The translations under genes and the position numbers were made by a program. From Halorhabdus sp. CBA1104 (lineage in GTDB: Archaea > Halobacteriota > Halobacteria > Halobacteriales > Haloarculaceae), in contig NZ_CP033878.1 in the NCBI RefSeq assembly GCF_009690625.1, forward strand, positions 1,550,001 to 1,614,000: 64,000 bases of DNA. Direction: 5' to 3'. Every line of letters begins with the position of its first letter. Positions within the stretch are counted from its first letter, which is position 1. Positions 1 to 8,787 of the stretch are shown here, one piece after another. The notes under the pieces were generated by a model. It ran no database searches. It was given only the letters and a program-made list of their open reading frames with translations, and was not told the DNA's origin.

Positions 1-799
1 GTAATTGCTCACACTCCTCGGGGTCGCGAAAGACCGAATCGATAAACAGGAACTCCACCTGCGCGAGGTTGTACATCGGTTCGCCCGCGAGTGTTTGCTC
101 CCAGTCGAGGACGGCCGAGATCGGCGACGTGCCGTCCGGTTCGAACAGGAGATTCCCCGGCCGAAAGTCGTCGTGGACCACGCGGGGAATGCCCTGGCGA
201 GGCACCGTCGAGAGACGCGCTCGCAGTCGCTCTCTGGCAGTGTCCTGTAAGTCCTCGAAGGTAGTGGCGGCCAGCCCATCGATGTGCCCACGCGTCAGAT
301 CGGCGAAGTACGCCCGCCAGTCACTAGAGAAGTCACGGACGGACAGCCGCCCGTCACGAAGGGCGAGGCGGCCGTACCCTTCGAAGGCGATCGTCGAGTG
401 GAGATCCCCCAGAATCCGGCCGACTGCTTCGAGAAGCTCGCTGCGCTGATCGAGCGCGAGGCCTTCGAAGCGCTCGTCGAGGTTGGTGCCATGCATCCGC
501 TCGGTCACGAAGTACGGCGGGACGTCTTGGTCCGGATCCTCCTCGAAAACGAGAATCCCCGGCAGCGGCACGTCGGTCCGCTCGGCGATGAACTCGTGTA
601 AGAACGGCTCGACGGCGAACGTAGAGCCCGTCTCCGGGGCGAACTTGACGACGACTTCGTACTCGGTGCCCTCGTACTGCAACGTCACTCGGTAGACGGC
701 CGCTCGCGTCCCGCCGGTGAGTTGCTGAGAGGAGAACGTCTCGTAATCCGGGCCGGACTCTTCGAGGACGGCCTCGATCGCACCAGCAGACCTAGACAC
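1..799 (-). CDS. APH-like phosphotransferase (kinase fold), C-terminus cut by window edge
   Basis: Reads from a GTG at 799 leftwards and runs off the window, so about 266 residues are visible and the C-terminus is missing. The translation shows the aminoglycoside phosphotransferase/choline-kinase fold: an N-terminal lobe with the VVVKFAP lysine strand, the catalytic loop HDDFRPGNLLF and the metal-binding VLDWE. Family members phosphorylate small hydroxyl substrates such as antibiotics, sugars or amino alcohols; nothing here identifies the substrate. No in-frame ATG lies just upstream, which is why GTG is chosen. It is divergent from the helicase gene at 924. Function beyond 'small-molecule kinase' is not assigned. 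Confidence 0.8.
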   Translation of the reverse strand, partial: MSRSAGAIEAVLEESGPDYETFSSQQLTGGTRAAVYRVTLQYEGTEYEVVVKFAPETGSTFAVEPFLHEFIAERTDVPLPGILVFEEDPDQDVPPYFVTERMHGTNLDERFEGLALDQRSELLEAVGRILGDLHSTIAFEGYGRLALRDGRLSVRDFSSDWRAYFADLTRGHIDGLAATTFEDLQDTARERLRARLSTVPRQGIPRVVHDDFRPGNLLFEPDGTSPISAVLDWEQTLAGEPMYNLAQVEFLFIDSVFRDPEECEQL

Positions 800-864
800 G
801 GTTGTCCGTACACTCGGCGCATCACGTAATATCCCTGTCGAAATGCATCCCTGAGGAAAGATTA

Positions 865-912
865 TTGGCATCAAGGAGAGCCAAACCCGTGGGTTCAAAT
901 CCGGCTGGGCCA
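865..912 (+). other. tRNA T-arm-like fragment next to a short hairpin
   Basis: Positions 889-905 look like a tRNA T-arm: a 5-base stem, TTCAAAT loop and 5-base return with one mismatch. Seven bases that could be an acceptor 3' strand follow (906-912). Just before it, 865-869 and 880-884 pair as TTGGC/GCCAA around a 10-base loop. No matching 5' acceptor strand, D-arm or 7-base anticodon loop was found upstream, so this is not a complete tRNA gene. It may be a remnant left by integration at a tRNA, or chance similarity in the leader of the helicase gene. Confidence 0.25.
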
Positions 913-923
913 CAGTACCGTCG

Positions 924-3350
924 ATGTCACGGTCTGGGGATTCCGGCCAGCCGGACTGGGCGCAGTACTTCGGCTTTCAGGCCCCCTACGACGATCAGGC
1001 TGCGGCAATCGAGTCGGCACTACAGGCCGGCCAGTCGCGGGGCTTTCTGGCGATGGAAGGCCCGTGCGGAACTGGCAAGACGATGGCCGCCCTGACCGCG
1101 GGGGCGACCCTGATCCGGGAGGGTGATTACGAGCGGCTGCTGGTCGTCACACCGGTTAAACAGCAGCGTCGCCAGTTCGTCGAGGATCTCCGTCGGCTGA
1201 ACGCGGGACTGGCCGACCCACTCGACGGCCTCGCACTCGTCGGCAAGCGCGACCTCTGTCCGTACGGCCGCGAGGACGTGTTCCCGCCGGACGCCAGCGT
1301 CCAAGATCGCTGTGAGGACCTGCGGGAGAACACGGCCGGGTTGGTCGAAAGCGACGGCCAAAGCGACGACAGACCAGTCGGCCAGGCAGCTGTCAGCCCT
1401 CGTCTCGACGATATCTGGTGGGATCCACAGGTTGCCAGCGATCTCACGAAAGCGGCCCGGACGGGCGGGATCGGCCAGCAGGCTGTCGCGGGCGCGCTCT
1501 CGACGGCCGGGGGGGAATCGCCGTATCGCCGGACCCAGCCGACCGCCCCCGATGAGATCGGTGGCGACGATCCGCCGCTGTACTGTCCCTTCGAGGCCGA
1601 CTGGTTCGCCCGGAACAAGGGCTCGCCGATCGGTTTCGAGGCCGGCGATGAGAACGTCCTCACGGCCGAGGAGTACCTCCCGAATGCGGTCGAGCGCGGG
1701 ACCTGTCCCCACCGGGCGATGGGTGTCCTGGTGGAAGCGGCCGACGTCGTGATCGGCAACTACAACCACCTCTTCGATCCCGGCTCACGCCCGCTGATCG
1801 AGGGGATCCTCGACGAGCGAACCTTCGTCGTCGTCGACGAAGCCCACCGCCTGGAGGGACGGGTCAGGGACTTGCTGTCGGATCGCCTCGGCCGCCAGAC
1901 CATCGTCCAGGCGCGCAACGACTGCTACCAGTTGCTCTCGCAGGCGCGACAAAGTGCCGACCACAAACGCGAAGTTCGGGCCCGGCTGGGGGATCACGAC
2001 ATCCCGTTGGCAGTGATCGATCGGGCGCGAGATTTCTTCGACGATCTGCTTGGCTGGCTGGACGACCGCATCGCCGAATTCCTCGACGCGGAAGTGGGCC
2101 GAGACTGGCGGACTGACGAGAGTGTGTTCCCGGAGGGCAACCTGGAAGTTCCGTTACGGGACCCAGAGGAACCCGAGCCCGACGAACTGACGCGGTGGGC
2201 CGAGCAGGCGGGCTACGACGGGGACTTCTGGCGACAGCTGGATACGGTCGGGCTGGCCGTCGAAGAGACCCTGGAAGCGCTCGATATCTCGCGAGCACCC
2301 GTCGTCGCCGCCGCGGGCATGATCATGCGGCGCTGGTGGGAGCGCGATCACGCCACGACCTTCCGAGAGATCGAACTCGAACACGCGGCCCAGGACGACC
2401 AGCGAATCGATGGCTGGCGTGACACCTACACCGCCGGACTGACGCTGTTTGACTGCCTGCCGGCCCAACCGCTGGCCCGGACGTTCGACGACGTGGGCGG
2501 TGGCGTCCTGATGAGTGCGACCCTGGAACCACTCGACGTGTTCACCCGCGTCGCGGGACTGGACGCCCTGGCTGACGGTGACGACGGCCGGGAAGAACAC
2601 GACGAGGGCCGCCCCGTCCTGACCCGTTCGTACGGGCTGACCTTCCCGCCCGAGAACCGCGCAAGCTGGATCGTCGACGCGACGCCCTTTACGGCGCGCA
2701 ACCGCGGCGACCCCGCGACGATGGACCCGCTTGGCGGGGAGTGGAACGCGACGCGAGACGAGTACGCCCATGTCCTCCGATCGATCGCACGCAATCCTGG
2801 CAACGTCCTGATCGCAATGCCCAACTATCGGGAAGCAACCTGGGCCGGCGCGTACCTCGATGAGGTCGTCGAAAAGGCGATTCTCGTCGATGAATCCTCG
2901 AGTGAGGAAGCGACCGAATCGCTGAAGGCTGAGTTCTTCGCCGGGGAGGGGAAAGTCTTGGTGACGAGTACGCGGGGCACGCTCACCGAAGGCGTCGACT
3001 ACGACGGGGCGAAGCTGCAGGCGGCCGCAGTCGTCGGGGTCCCGTTAGTCAACATCGGCTCACCGCGGGTCCGGGCCGTCCAGCGCGCCTATGGCGACGT
3101 TTTCGGCGACGAGCAGGCCTTCGAGTACGCGTTGACGATCCCTGCCATCAGGCGTGCCCGGCAGGCGATCGGCCGGGTGATCCGCGGGACCGACGAGGTC
3201 GGGGTGCGAGCGCTGGTCGGCGCGCGATATACGCCCGACGCACGCCACTCGGTCTATGGCTATCTGTCGCCGGCCGAACGCGAGGAATTCGTCCAGATGA
3301 GCCCGGAGTTTCTCGCCGACCAGATCGACCGGTTCTGGACCGAGCGGTGA
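924..3350 (+). CDS. XPD/Rad3-type ATP-dependent DNA helicase (DEAD_2 family)
   Basis: The 808-residue protein is a superfamily 2 helicase of the XPD/Rad3/DinG type, which unwinds DNA 5' to 3' during repair. Walker A GPCGTGKT lies at residues 46-53 and the DEAH box at 305-308 (VVVDEAHRL). Cysteines 112, 130, 221 and 261 lie between motifs I and II, where XPD helicases hold their 4Fe-4S cluster, so cluster binding is inferred. The C-terminal half keeps motif VI-like IRRARQAIGRVIRG. The ATG at 924 places the Q-motif-like segment FGFQAPYDDQ near residue 16, as expected. It stands alone between the divergent kinase gene and the HalOD1 gene. Confidence 0.9.
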   Translation: MSRSGDSGQPDWAQYFGFQAPYDDQAAAIESALQAGQSRGFLAMEGPCGTGKTMAALTAGATLIREGDYERLLVVTPVKQQRRQFVEDLRRLNAGLADPLDGLALVGKRDLCPYGREDVFPPDASVQDRCEDLRENTAGLVESDGQSDDRPVGQAAVSPRLDDIWWDPQVASDLTKAARTGGIGQQAVAGALSTAGGESPYRRTQPTAPDEIGGDDPPLYCPFEADWFARNKGSPIGFEAGDENVLTAEEYLPNAVERGTCPHRAMGVLVEAADVVIGNYNHLFDPGSRPLIEGILDERTFVVVDEAHRLEGRVRDLLSDRLGRQTIVQARNDCYQLLSQARQSADHKREVRARLGDHDIPLAVIDRARDFFDDLLGWLDDRIAEFLDAEVGRDWRTDESVFPEGNLEVPLRDPEEPEPDELTRWAEQAGYDGDFWRQLDTVGLAVEETLEALDISRAPVVAAAGMIMRRWWERDHATTFREIELEHAAQDDQRIDGWRDTYTAGLTLFDCLPAQPLARTFDDVGGGVLMSATLEPLDVFTRVAGLDALADGDDGREEHDEGRPVLTRSYGLTFPPENRASWIVDATPFTARNRGDPATMDPLGGEWNATRDEYAHVLRSIARNPGNVLIAMPNYREATWAGAYLDEVVEKAILVDESSSEEATESLKAEFFAGEGKVLVTSTRGTLTEGVDYDGAKLQAAAVVGVPLVNIGSPRVRAVQRAYGDVFGDEQAFEYALTIPAIRRARQAIGRVIRGTDEVGVRALVGARYTPDARHSVYGYLSPAEREEFVQMSPEFLADQIDRFWTER

Positions 3351-3506
3351 CTCGTCGGTCAGCGGAAACTGTCCCAACGGGTTCGCCAAGCGACCCCCCA
3401 TCGCAGACGCCCAAGCACGTAGACTGGTTTCGTGACCTCCAGCAGTGTCGCCACGCAGGCGGCACGCGAAGCCACACAGAGGACCGCTGGGTTGATATGG
3501 CGGGTA

Positions 3507-3833
3507 TTAGCCGACTGCGTCGTGGTCACGATCAGCAGGACTGACTGCCAGTCGCCCATCGCTGTGAACTGAAACGACACACTCCGAAACCAGGAACTTG
3601 ACAACACCCGTCGAAGGCGTTGATGGGTCGTCGTCTTCGCCGAACAACTGACTGAGTGCCACCGCGTGTGCCCGGTCGTATCGAGAGGCGACTGCCGAAC
3701 GGGCATCGCCGGTGACGGCCGAAACGGCGTCGGTGACGGCCTCGTAGAGGGGTGTCTCAGCCCCCCAGCGAGTGAGGTAGCGACCGTGCCACGGTGCGGT
3801 TGATTCGTCAGTGGGTCGGGATTGGTCGGTCAT
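3507..3833 (-). CDS. HalOD1 output-domain protein
   Basis: This 108-residue protein resembles the HalOD1 domain, a small haloarchaeal output domain found alone or fused to response regulators. The recognisable core is the C-terminal strand pattern FLVSECVVSVHSDGRLAV, preceded by the helix YEAVTDAVSAV. The ATG at 3833 is preferred over one 36 bases upstream because homologues usually have a short disordered N-terminus of this length. No transmembrane segment is present. The 156 bases between this gene and the helicase hold nothing recognisable. Role is inferred to be signalling or regulation only. Confidence 0.7.
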   Translation of the reverse strand: MTDQSRPTDESTAPWHGRYLTRWGAETPLYEAVTDAVSAVTGDARSAVASRYDRAHAVALSQLFGEDDDPSTPSTGVVKFLVSECVVSVHSDGRLAVSPADRDHDAVG

Positions 3834-4040
3834 AGTGTACTTTGGCGTTTGGTTTACGCCGCAGCACATACTGAACGTTCGGTAAGTATCAATCTTTCCC
3901 CTCCGGACCCTGCCTGCAAGCGCTCTCTCAGTTACGAACCAGTAACGACTGAACGTAGGTTTAGGCCCCTCTTTCGGTCGATTCTAGCTAGAGAGGAGTG
4001 ACGTCGCCTCTGGCCGTGTTCGTTGGAATCTGGACGAAGG

Positions 4041-4064
4041 GTTTAACACCTAACGATCGATTAG
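4041..4064 (+). promoter_or_regulatory. Promoter with palindrome for the membrane protein/TetR operon
   Basis: A TATA-like GTTTAACA (4041-4048) lies about 28 bases before the ATG at 4073, which fits a leaderless transcript. Directly after it, 4050-4064 reads CTAACGATCGATTAG, with arms CTAA/TTAG and a central CGATCG palindrome. A repressor bound here would block transcription initiation. The TetR-family gene is the second gene of this operon, so autoregulation is the simplest inference. Confidence 0.45.
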
Positions 4065-4072
4065 TCAGTACC

Positions 4073-4528
4073 ATGGCACGAGAATCGCTCCGAAACAATC
4101 CAGTACTCGCTGCGTTGTTGGGAACAGTGATGGCCGGACTCGGCCACATCTATCTCCGACGGTGGTTGAGAGCACTTGGATGGCTGGGGGTGACGGTCGC
4201 TACGTCCACTCTGGCCGTCCCTGACTCTGCGGTGTCGACGATTCGTTCGGGCACACTCCCCGATCCCATCGCCATTCTGCCAATCGTCTTGATCAGTGCC
4301 GCTAGCGTCTTCGACGCGTATCTCATCGCGAAGATGAGAAGACAGACCGAGAGTGCCGACACAGACGGTTCTGTTGGGCCAGCGAAGGCGGATGCATCGC
4401 CGGCCTGTCCTACCTGTGGCAAGCCGGTCGACCCCGATCTCGAATTCTGTCACTGGTGTACGACCGAATTCGACGTCGAGGACGTCACCGAACGAACGCA
4501 ACTCGACGAAAACTACTCGAACGATTGA
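4073..4528 (+). CDS. Zinc-ribbon membrane protein
   Basis: The 151-residue protein has an N-terminal hydrophobic region with about two to three membrane segments (roughly residues 12-45 and 65-85). A charged linker and a C-terminal zinc ribbon follow: CPTCGKPV and then CHWCTTEF, two CxxC pairs 14 residues apart. Haloarchaea have many small membrane proteins with such ribbons and no known function. The start at 4073 is set by the TATA box about 28 bases upstream and by N-terminal length. Its stop codon shares one base with the start of the TetR gene (TGATG), so the two are probably co-transcribed and translationally coupled. Confidence 0.75.
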   Translation: MARESLRNNPVLAALLGTVMAGLGHIYLRRWLRALGWLGVTVATSTLAVPDSAVSTIRSGTLPDPIAILPIVLISAASVFDAYLIAKMRRQTESADTDGSVGPAKADASPACPTCGKPVDPDLEFCHWCTTEFDVEDVTERTQLDENYSND

Positions 4529-5133
4529 TGGCACCCGAGCAACCCGGCACACACTGGAGTTCCGCCGAAGAGGAGATCATGGAAGCGACGTATCGAGCGC
4601 TGGGTGAACACGGCTACGCCGAGCTGTCGATCTCTCGGATCGCCGCGGAACTCGACAAATCGAAGGCTGCGCTGTACTATCACTACGACACGAAAGACGA
4701 CCTTCTGGTCGCGTTCCTCCAGTTCGCTATCGATAGATTCGAAACGACAATCGAAACCGAAACGGGTGATGCACCGGCAGAAGATCTCGAACACATCATC
4801 GAGAAGCTCCTCCCACTGCAACTCGACGAGGAGCGACAGCAACTTCAAACAGTGCTGACCGGACTCCGGTCACAGGCCGTGACAAACGAGGAGTTCCGCG
4901 AGCAATTCACGCAAATCGATGAGCGACTAGCGACGACCATTCGAGAGATCGTCGAGAGTGGCATCGAGGATGGGACGTTCTGTGACGTGGACTCGTCGCG
5001 GGTCGCAGAGCATATATTAGCGACCATAAACGGTGCAAAGTACGGTCGTGCGACGACAGACCGCCGCGGTGCCACGGCAGCGGCACGCGTCTCGCTGGCC
5101 TCGTACATCGATACCGAACTGAGACGACACTGA
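4528..5133 (+). CDS. TetR/AcrR-family transcriptional regulator
   Basis: The 201-residue protein has the TetR N-terminal helix-turn-helix: ALGEHGYAELSISRIAAEL followed by the recognition helix with KSKAALYYHYDTKDDLL, about residues 22-60. The remainder is a helical ligand-binding and dimerisation domain; its ligand is unknown. The ATG at 4528 overlaps the stop of the preceding membrane-protein gene. TetR proteins usually repress their own operon, and a palindrome at 4050-4064 in the operon promoter is a candidate site. A likely role is controlling the co-transcribed membrane protein in response to an unknown small molecule. Confidence 0.88.
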   Translation: MAPEQPGTHWSSAEEEIMEATYRALGEHGYAELSISRIAAELDKSKAALYYHYDTKDDLLVAFLQFAIDRFETTIETETGDAPAEDLEHIIEKLLPLQLDEERQQLQTVLTGLRSQAVTNEEFREQFTQIDERLATTIREIVESGIEDGTFCDVDSSRVAEHILATINGAKYGRATTDRRGATAAARVSLASYIDTELRRH

Positions 5134-5238
5134 TGCGGACTGGGATGTCACCGTATCGGAGACTGAGATCGCTGCCAGCGCGTGGTGGCTGTGAGGAAAG
5201 CAGCATCCGGTAGTGTGGTTGAAAATCGAGCCACTGAG

Positions 5239-5259
5239 CTTATTACACACGTATGTGTA
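5239..5259 (+). promoter_or_regulatory. Kinase promoter with TACACA-CGTA-TGTGTA palindrome
   Basis: A TATA-like CTTATTA ends at 5245, about 25 to 30 bases before the ATG at 5270. A 16-base inverted repeat with six-base arms (5244-5259, TACACA/TGTGTA around CGTA) covers the expected start site. This position suits a repressor or autoregulator. No regulator can be named. Confidence 0.4.
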
Positions 5260-5269
5260 CTTATACCAC

Positions 5270-8200
5270 ATGACTGAACCGGCGGATATCCAAGTCCTCC
5301 ACGTCGATGACGAACCGGATTTCGTGGAGTTAGCAGCGGAGATGCTCGAACGTGAGGACGACCGGTTCTCCGTCGAGACCGCCACGAGCGCCGATGAAGG
5401 ATTGGATCGACTTGCTGGGAACGACTTTGACTGTATCGTGAGTGACTTTCAGATGCCCGATCAGAACGGCATCGAGTTCCTCAAATCGGTTCGTGGGGAG
5501 GATGCTGACCTCCCATTCATCTTGTACACGGGGAGAGGAAACGAAGAAGTCGCCAGCGACGCTCTCTCTGCCGGCGCGACCGACTACCTGCAAAAAGGGA
5601 GTGGAACCGACCAGTACGAACTCCTGGCAAATCGCATTCAGAACGCGGTCGAAAAGTCTCGTTCACAACGGCGAGCTGCGGAACTCGAACGGGTCCGGAC
5701 GCTCGTCGCAGACGTCAATCAAGCACTGGTGCGGGCGAACTCGCGGTCCGAGATCGAAACCCGCATCTGCGAGATTATCAGTCAGTCCGATCCGTATCTG
5801 TTCGCCTGGATCGGCGAGGTAGACAGAGAGAGCGATCGCATCGAACCACGCGCATGGGCCGGCGTCGAGGATGGATATCTGAAAGATATCACGGTCACCG
5901 CAGACGAGACGGCGACGGGTCGCGGTCCTGGCGGTACGGCGATTCGGGAGCGACGTGTCGCTGCGTTTCAAAATATCCACGAAGACCCCGACTTCGAGCC
6001 GTGGCGCCAAGACGCAATCGAGCGTGGGTATCAGTCGGCCGCCGGTGCCCCGATTGAACACGAAGATTCGCTGTACGGCGTGCTGTTAGTGTACTCAGAT
6101 CGTGTCGACGCCTTCGACGCGGATGAACGCGCGTTGCTCGCAGAACTCGGCAGCGATATCGGGCACGCAATCCATGCAATGGCAGTCAAAGATGGCTTGC
6201 AGACGGCCCGGCAACGAGCCGAGCGGTACTTCGAGACGGCCGGAAATATCATGGTCGTCCTGAACACAGACATGACCGTCGATCATATCAACGAGCGAGG
6301 GTGCGATCTCCTTGGCTACGAGCGTTCGGAACTCGTCGGTTCGGACTGGATGGATCTGCTCGTGCCCGAGCAGATCGAAGGCGAACTCGATGAGCTATTT
6401 TCTGCGTTCTGGAGCGAGGACGGGAACCCCGTCCAGAAGAACGTGAATGCCATCGTGACAAAGAGCGGCGAACAGGTCGTCGTCGAGTGGCACAACACCG
6501 TAATACAGGACGAGCAAGGAGACGTGACTGGCGTTCTCTCCTCCGGGATCGACATCACCGAGCGAACACAGAAAGAACAGGAAATTCAAGCCCTCAAAGA
6601 ACGGTTCGACCTGGCTGTCGAAGCGGCCGAGATCGGCATCTGGGACTGGGACATGCAGACCGATACGGTACAGTTCAACGACCAGTGGGCGAGGATATTC
6701 GGGCACTCGCCAGCGGATATCGAGCCCCATTTCGACGCCTGGGAGGAGCGCATCCATCCCGACGATCTGTCGGCAGTCCAGGCAAAAATCCAGACACACA
6801 TCTCCGGCGAGACGGCGTATTTCGACGACGAAAACCGGATGCGCACTGCCGACGGCTCCTGGATGTGGGTGCGTGGCGTCGGGAGGGTCGTCGATCGGGA
6901 CGAACAGGGAAGTCCGGTCCGTGCGGCCGGGATTCATCAGGACATCGACGAGCGCAAGCAACGCGAGCGAGCCCTCGAAGTGAGTGAACGCCGGTATCGA
7001 TCCTTGTTCGAGTCGAATCCAGCGGTCGTCTGGGTCGAGGATTTCTCGGCAGTGAGAGAGCATATCGAGACACTCCGAACCGACGTCGACGACGTGCAGG
7101 CGTATCTCGAAGCGAACCCACAAGAGGCCCAGACGGTCCTCGAACAGGTCGAGATTCTGGACGTCTCCGAGCAGGCTCTGGACCGCTACGGTGCGCCGTC
7201 GAAAGAGGCCCTGTTGGCAAACGTGGATGACCTCTTCACCCCGGAAGCATACGAGGCGAACGCCGAACTCTGGCGTCGGCTCGCGGACGGCGAGACTCAC
7301 TTCAGGATCCAGACCGTCGCCGAGACGTTCGACGGCGACCATCTCGACGAGATCCTCGACATTCGGGTCCCGGACGCACACACCGACGATTACTCCCGGG
7401 TGTACCTGACGGCCATCGACGTCACGGACCGCGAACGATACAAGCGGAAGCTCGCGGCCGTACACGACATCGCGACGTCCCTCCAGGCGGGGACGTCGGC
7501 GGAGTCCGTCTACGAACGGACGATCGAGGCCAGCCGGGAAATTCTCGAGTTCGATCTCAGCGTGATCGACATCGCGGCGGACGGCGTTCTCCGGACCGTC
7601 GCTCTCTCGGCGGACACTCCAGAGCGCGCGACGGCTGAAATGTCGATCGAGAAGGGACTCGCCGGGAAGAGCTATCGGACGGGTGAGTCGCTGTTGATCG
7701 ACGATATCCAGGCCCACCCGGAGGCCGAACCCCAGGGGCCGTTCCGGTCGGGGATCAGTGTCCCGATCGGTGACCACGGCGTGTTCCAGGCCGTCGCCGA
7801 GCAGCCGGGTGCGTTCGACGAATCCGACCTCGAACTGGCGGAACTTCTCGTGAGTCACGCCGAGAGTGCCCTCGATCGCCTCGAACACGAACAGCAACTC
7901 GAACGCCACAACGAACGGTTAGATCAGTTCGCCAGTGTCGTCAGCCACGACCTGCGCAACCCACTACAAGTCGCGCAGGGGCGGTTGGACCTGGCCCGAG
8001 AAGAGTGTGACAGCACTCATCTTGACGCCGTAGCCCAAGCACACGAACGGGTAGAAACACTCATCGATAACCTTCTGACGCTCGCCCAGACGGACTCTCA
8101 GATCAATGCGCCCACAGCTGTCACGCTCGCTGATGTACTCGACAGCAGTTGGCAAGCCGTCGAGGCGACAGAGGCGACCCTCACCAGCGAGATAGACAAG

Positions 8201-8527
8201 ACGATCCAGGCCGACCCGAACCGACTGCAACAATTGCTAGAGAACCTGTTCCGCAATGCGGTCGAACACGGAGACGAAGACGTGACTATCAGGATCGGCC
8301 CACTGCCCGAGGGGTTTTACGTCGAGGACGACGGCCCTGGTATCCCCGAAGGCGAACGTGAAGATATCTGGGAGGATGGCTACTCAGGGACCGAAGAAGG
8401 GACCGGGTTCGGGTTGGCTATCGTCGAGCAGATCGTGGAAGGCCACGGGTGGAACATCCGTCTCACCGACGGCTCGGATGGTGGAGCACGGTTCGAAATC
8501 ACTGGCGTCGAATCCGCTACTGAATGA
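5270..8527 (+). CDS. Hybrid sensor histidine kinase: receiver, GAF, PAS repeats, GAF, kinase
   Basis: A 1085-residue soluble signalling protein. It begins with a receiver domain (HVDDEPDF, phospho-acceptor Asp59 in CIVSDFQMPD, later YTGRG and a lysine in YLQKG). It continues with a GAF domain, three PAS/PAC-like units (for example IMVVLNTDMTVDHINERG and the PAC ending VLSSGIDITER), and a second GAF. It ends with a kinase core: H-box VVSHDLRNP with His near 893, N-box ENLFRNAVEHGDE, G1 VEDDGPGIP and G2 GTGFGLAIVEQ. No membrane segment is seen, so it senses a cytoplasmic signal. The start at 5270 begins the receiver at residue 6 and fits the TATA spacing. No cognate regulator gene lies beside it. 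Confidence 0.9.
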   Translation: MTEPADIQVLHVDDEPDFVELAAEMLEREDDRFSVETATSADEGLDRLAGNDFDCIVSDFQMPDQNGIEFLKSVRGEDADLPFILYTGRGNEEVASDALSAGATDYLQKGSGTDQYELLANRIQNAVEKSRSQRRAAELERVRTLVADVNQALVRANSRSEIETRICEIISQSDPYLFAWIGEVDRESDRIEPRAWAGVEDGYLKDITVTADETATGRGPGGTAIRERRVAAFQNIHEDPDFEPWRQDAIERGYQSAAGAPIEHEDSLYGVLLVYSDRVDAFDADERALLAELGSDIGHAIHAMAVKDGLQTARQRAERYFETAGNIMVVLNTDMTVDHINERGCDLLGYERSELVGSDWMDLLVPEQIEGELDELFSAFWSEDGNPVQKNVNAIVTKSGEQVVVEWHNTVIQDEQGDVTGVLSSGIDITERTQKEQEIQALKERFDLAVEAAEIGIWDWDMQTDTVQFNDQWARIFGHSPADIEPHFDAWEERIHPDDLSAVQAKIQTHISGETAYFDDENRMRTADGSWMWVRGVGRVVDRDEQGSPVRAAGIHQDIDERKQRERALEVSERRYRSLFESNPAVVWVEDFSAVREHIETLRTDVDDVQAYLEANPQEAQTVLEQVEILDVSEQALDRYGAPSKEALLANVDDLFTPEAYEANAELWRRLADGETHFRIQTVAETFDGDHLDEILDIRVPDAHTDDYSRVYLTAIDVTDRERYKRKLAAVHDIATSLQAGTSAESVYERTIEASREILEFDLSVIDIAADGVLRTVALSADTPERATAEMSIEKGLAGKSYRTGESLLIDDIQAHPEAEPQGPFRSGISVPIGDHGVFQAVAEQPGAFDESDLELAELLVSHAESALDRLEHEQQLERHNERLDQFASVVSHDLRNPLQVAQGRLDLAREECDSTHLDAVAQAHERVETLIDNLLTLAQTDSQINAPTAVTLADVLDSSWQAVEATEATLTSEIDKTIQADPNRLQQLLENLFRNAVEHGDEDVTIRIGPLPEGFYVEDDGPGIPEGEREDIWEDGYSGTEEGTGFGLAIVEQIVEGHGWNIRLTDGSDGGARFEITGVESATE

Positions 8528-8787
8528 ACGCCGCTGTCTCTACAGTACCACCCACCCATCGCGTTCTCGCTATCGATTACCCCACGTGCACCGAGCAAAT
8601 CGCCGTCGGAATCGAATCGAGGTTCTCACGGATTTGGGCGTGATCGAGCCCCCACTAGCCGAGTCGGTACTCGAATCCGGGCGTCGAAAGCACCTCGGAG
8701 AACGCCCAAGACCCGGACCGATCGCTGAGGGGATCGCGCGCGTGCAACGACCGAGAAGTTCTCAAGGCCAGGCGGAAAACACCGCAC

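Noticed and set aside
845-912. Complete tRNA gene around the TTCAAAT loop
   Set aside because: No 5' acceptor strand, D-arm or anticodon arm could be paired; only a T-arm-like part remains.
6395-7909. 504-residue minus-strand open frame inside the histidine kinase gene
   Set aside because: The plus-strand kinase is complete and well conserved; the antisense frame is a by-product of GC-rich codon usage.
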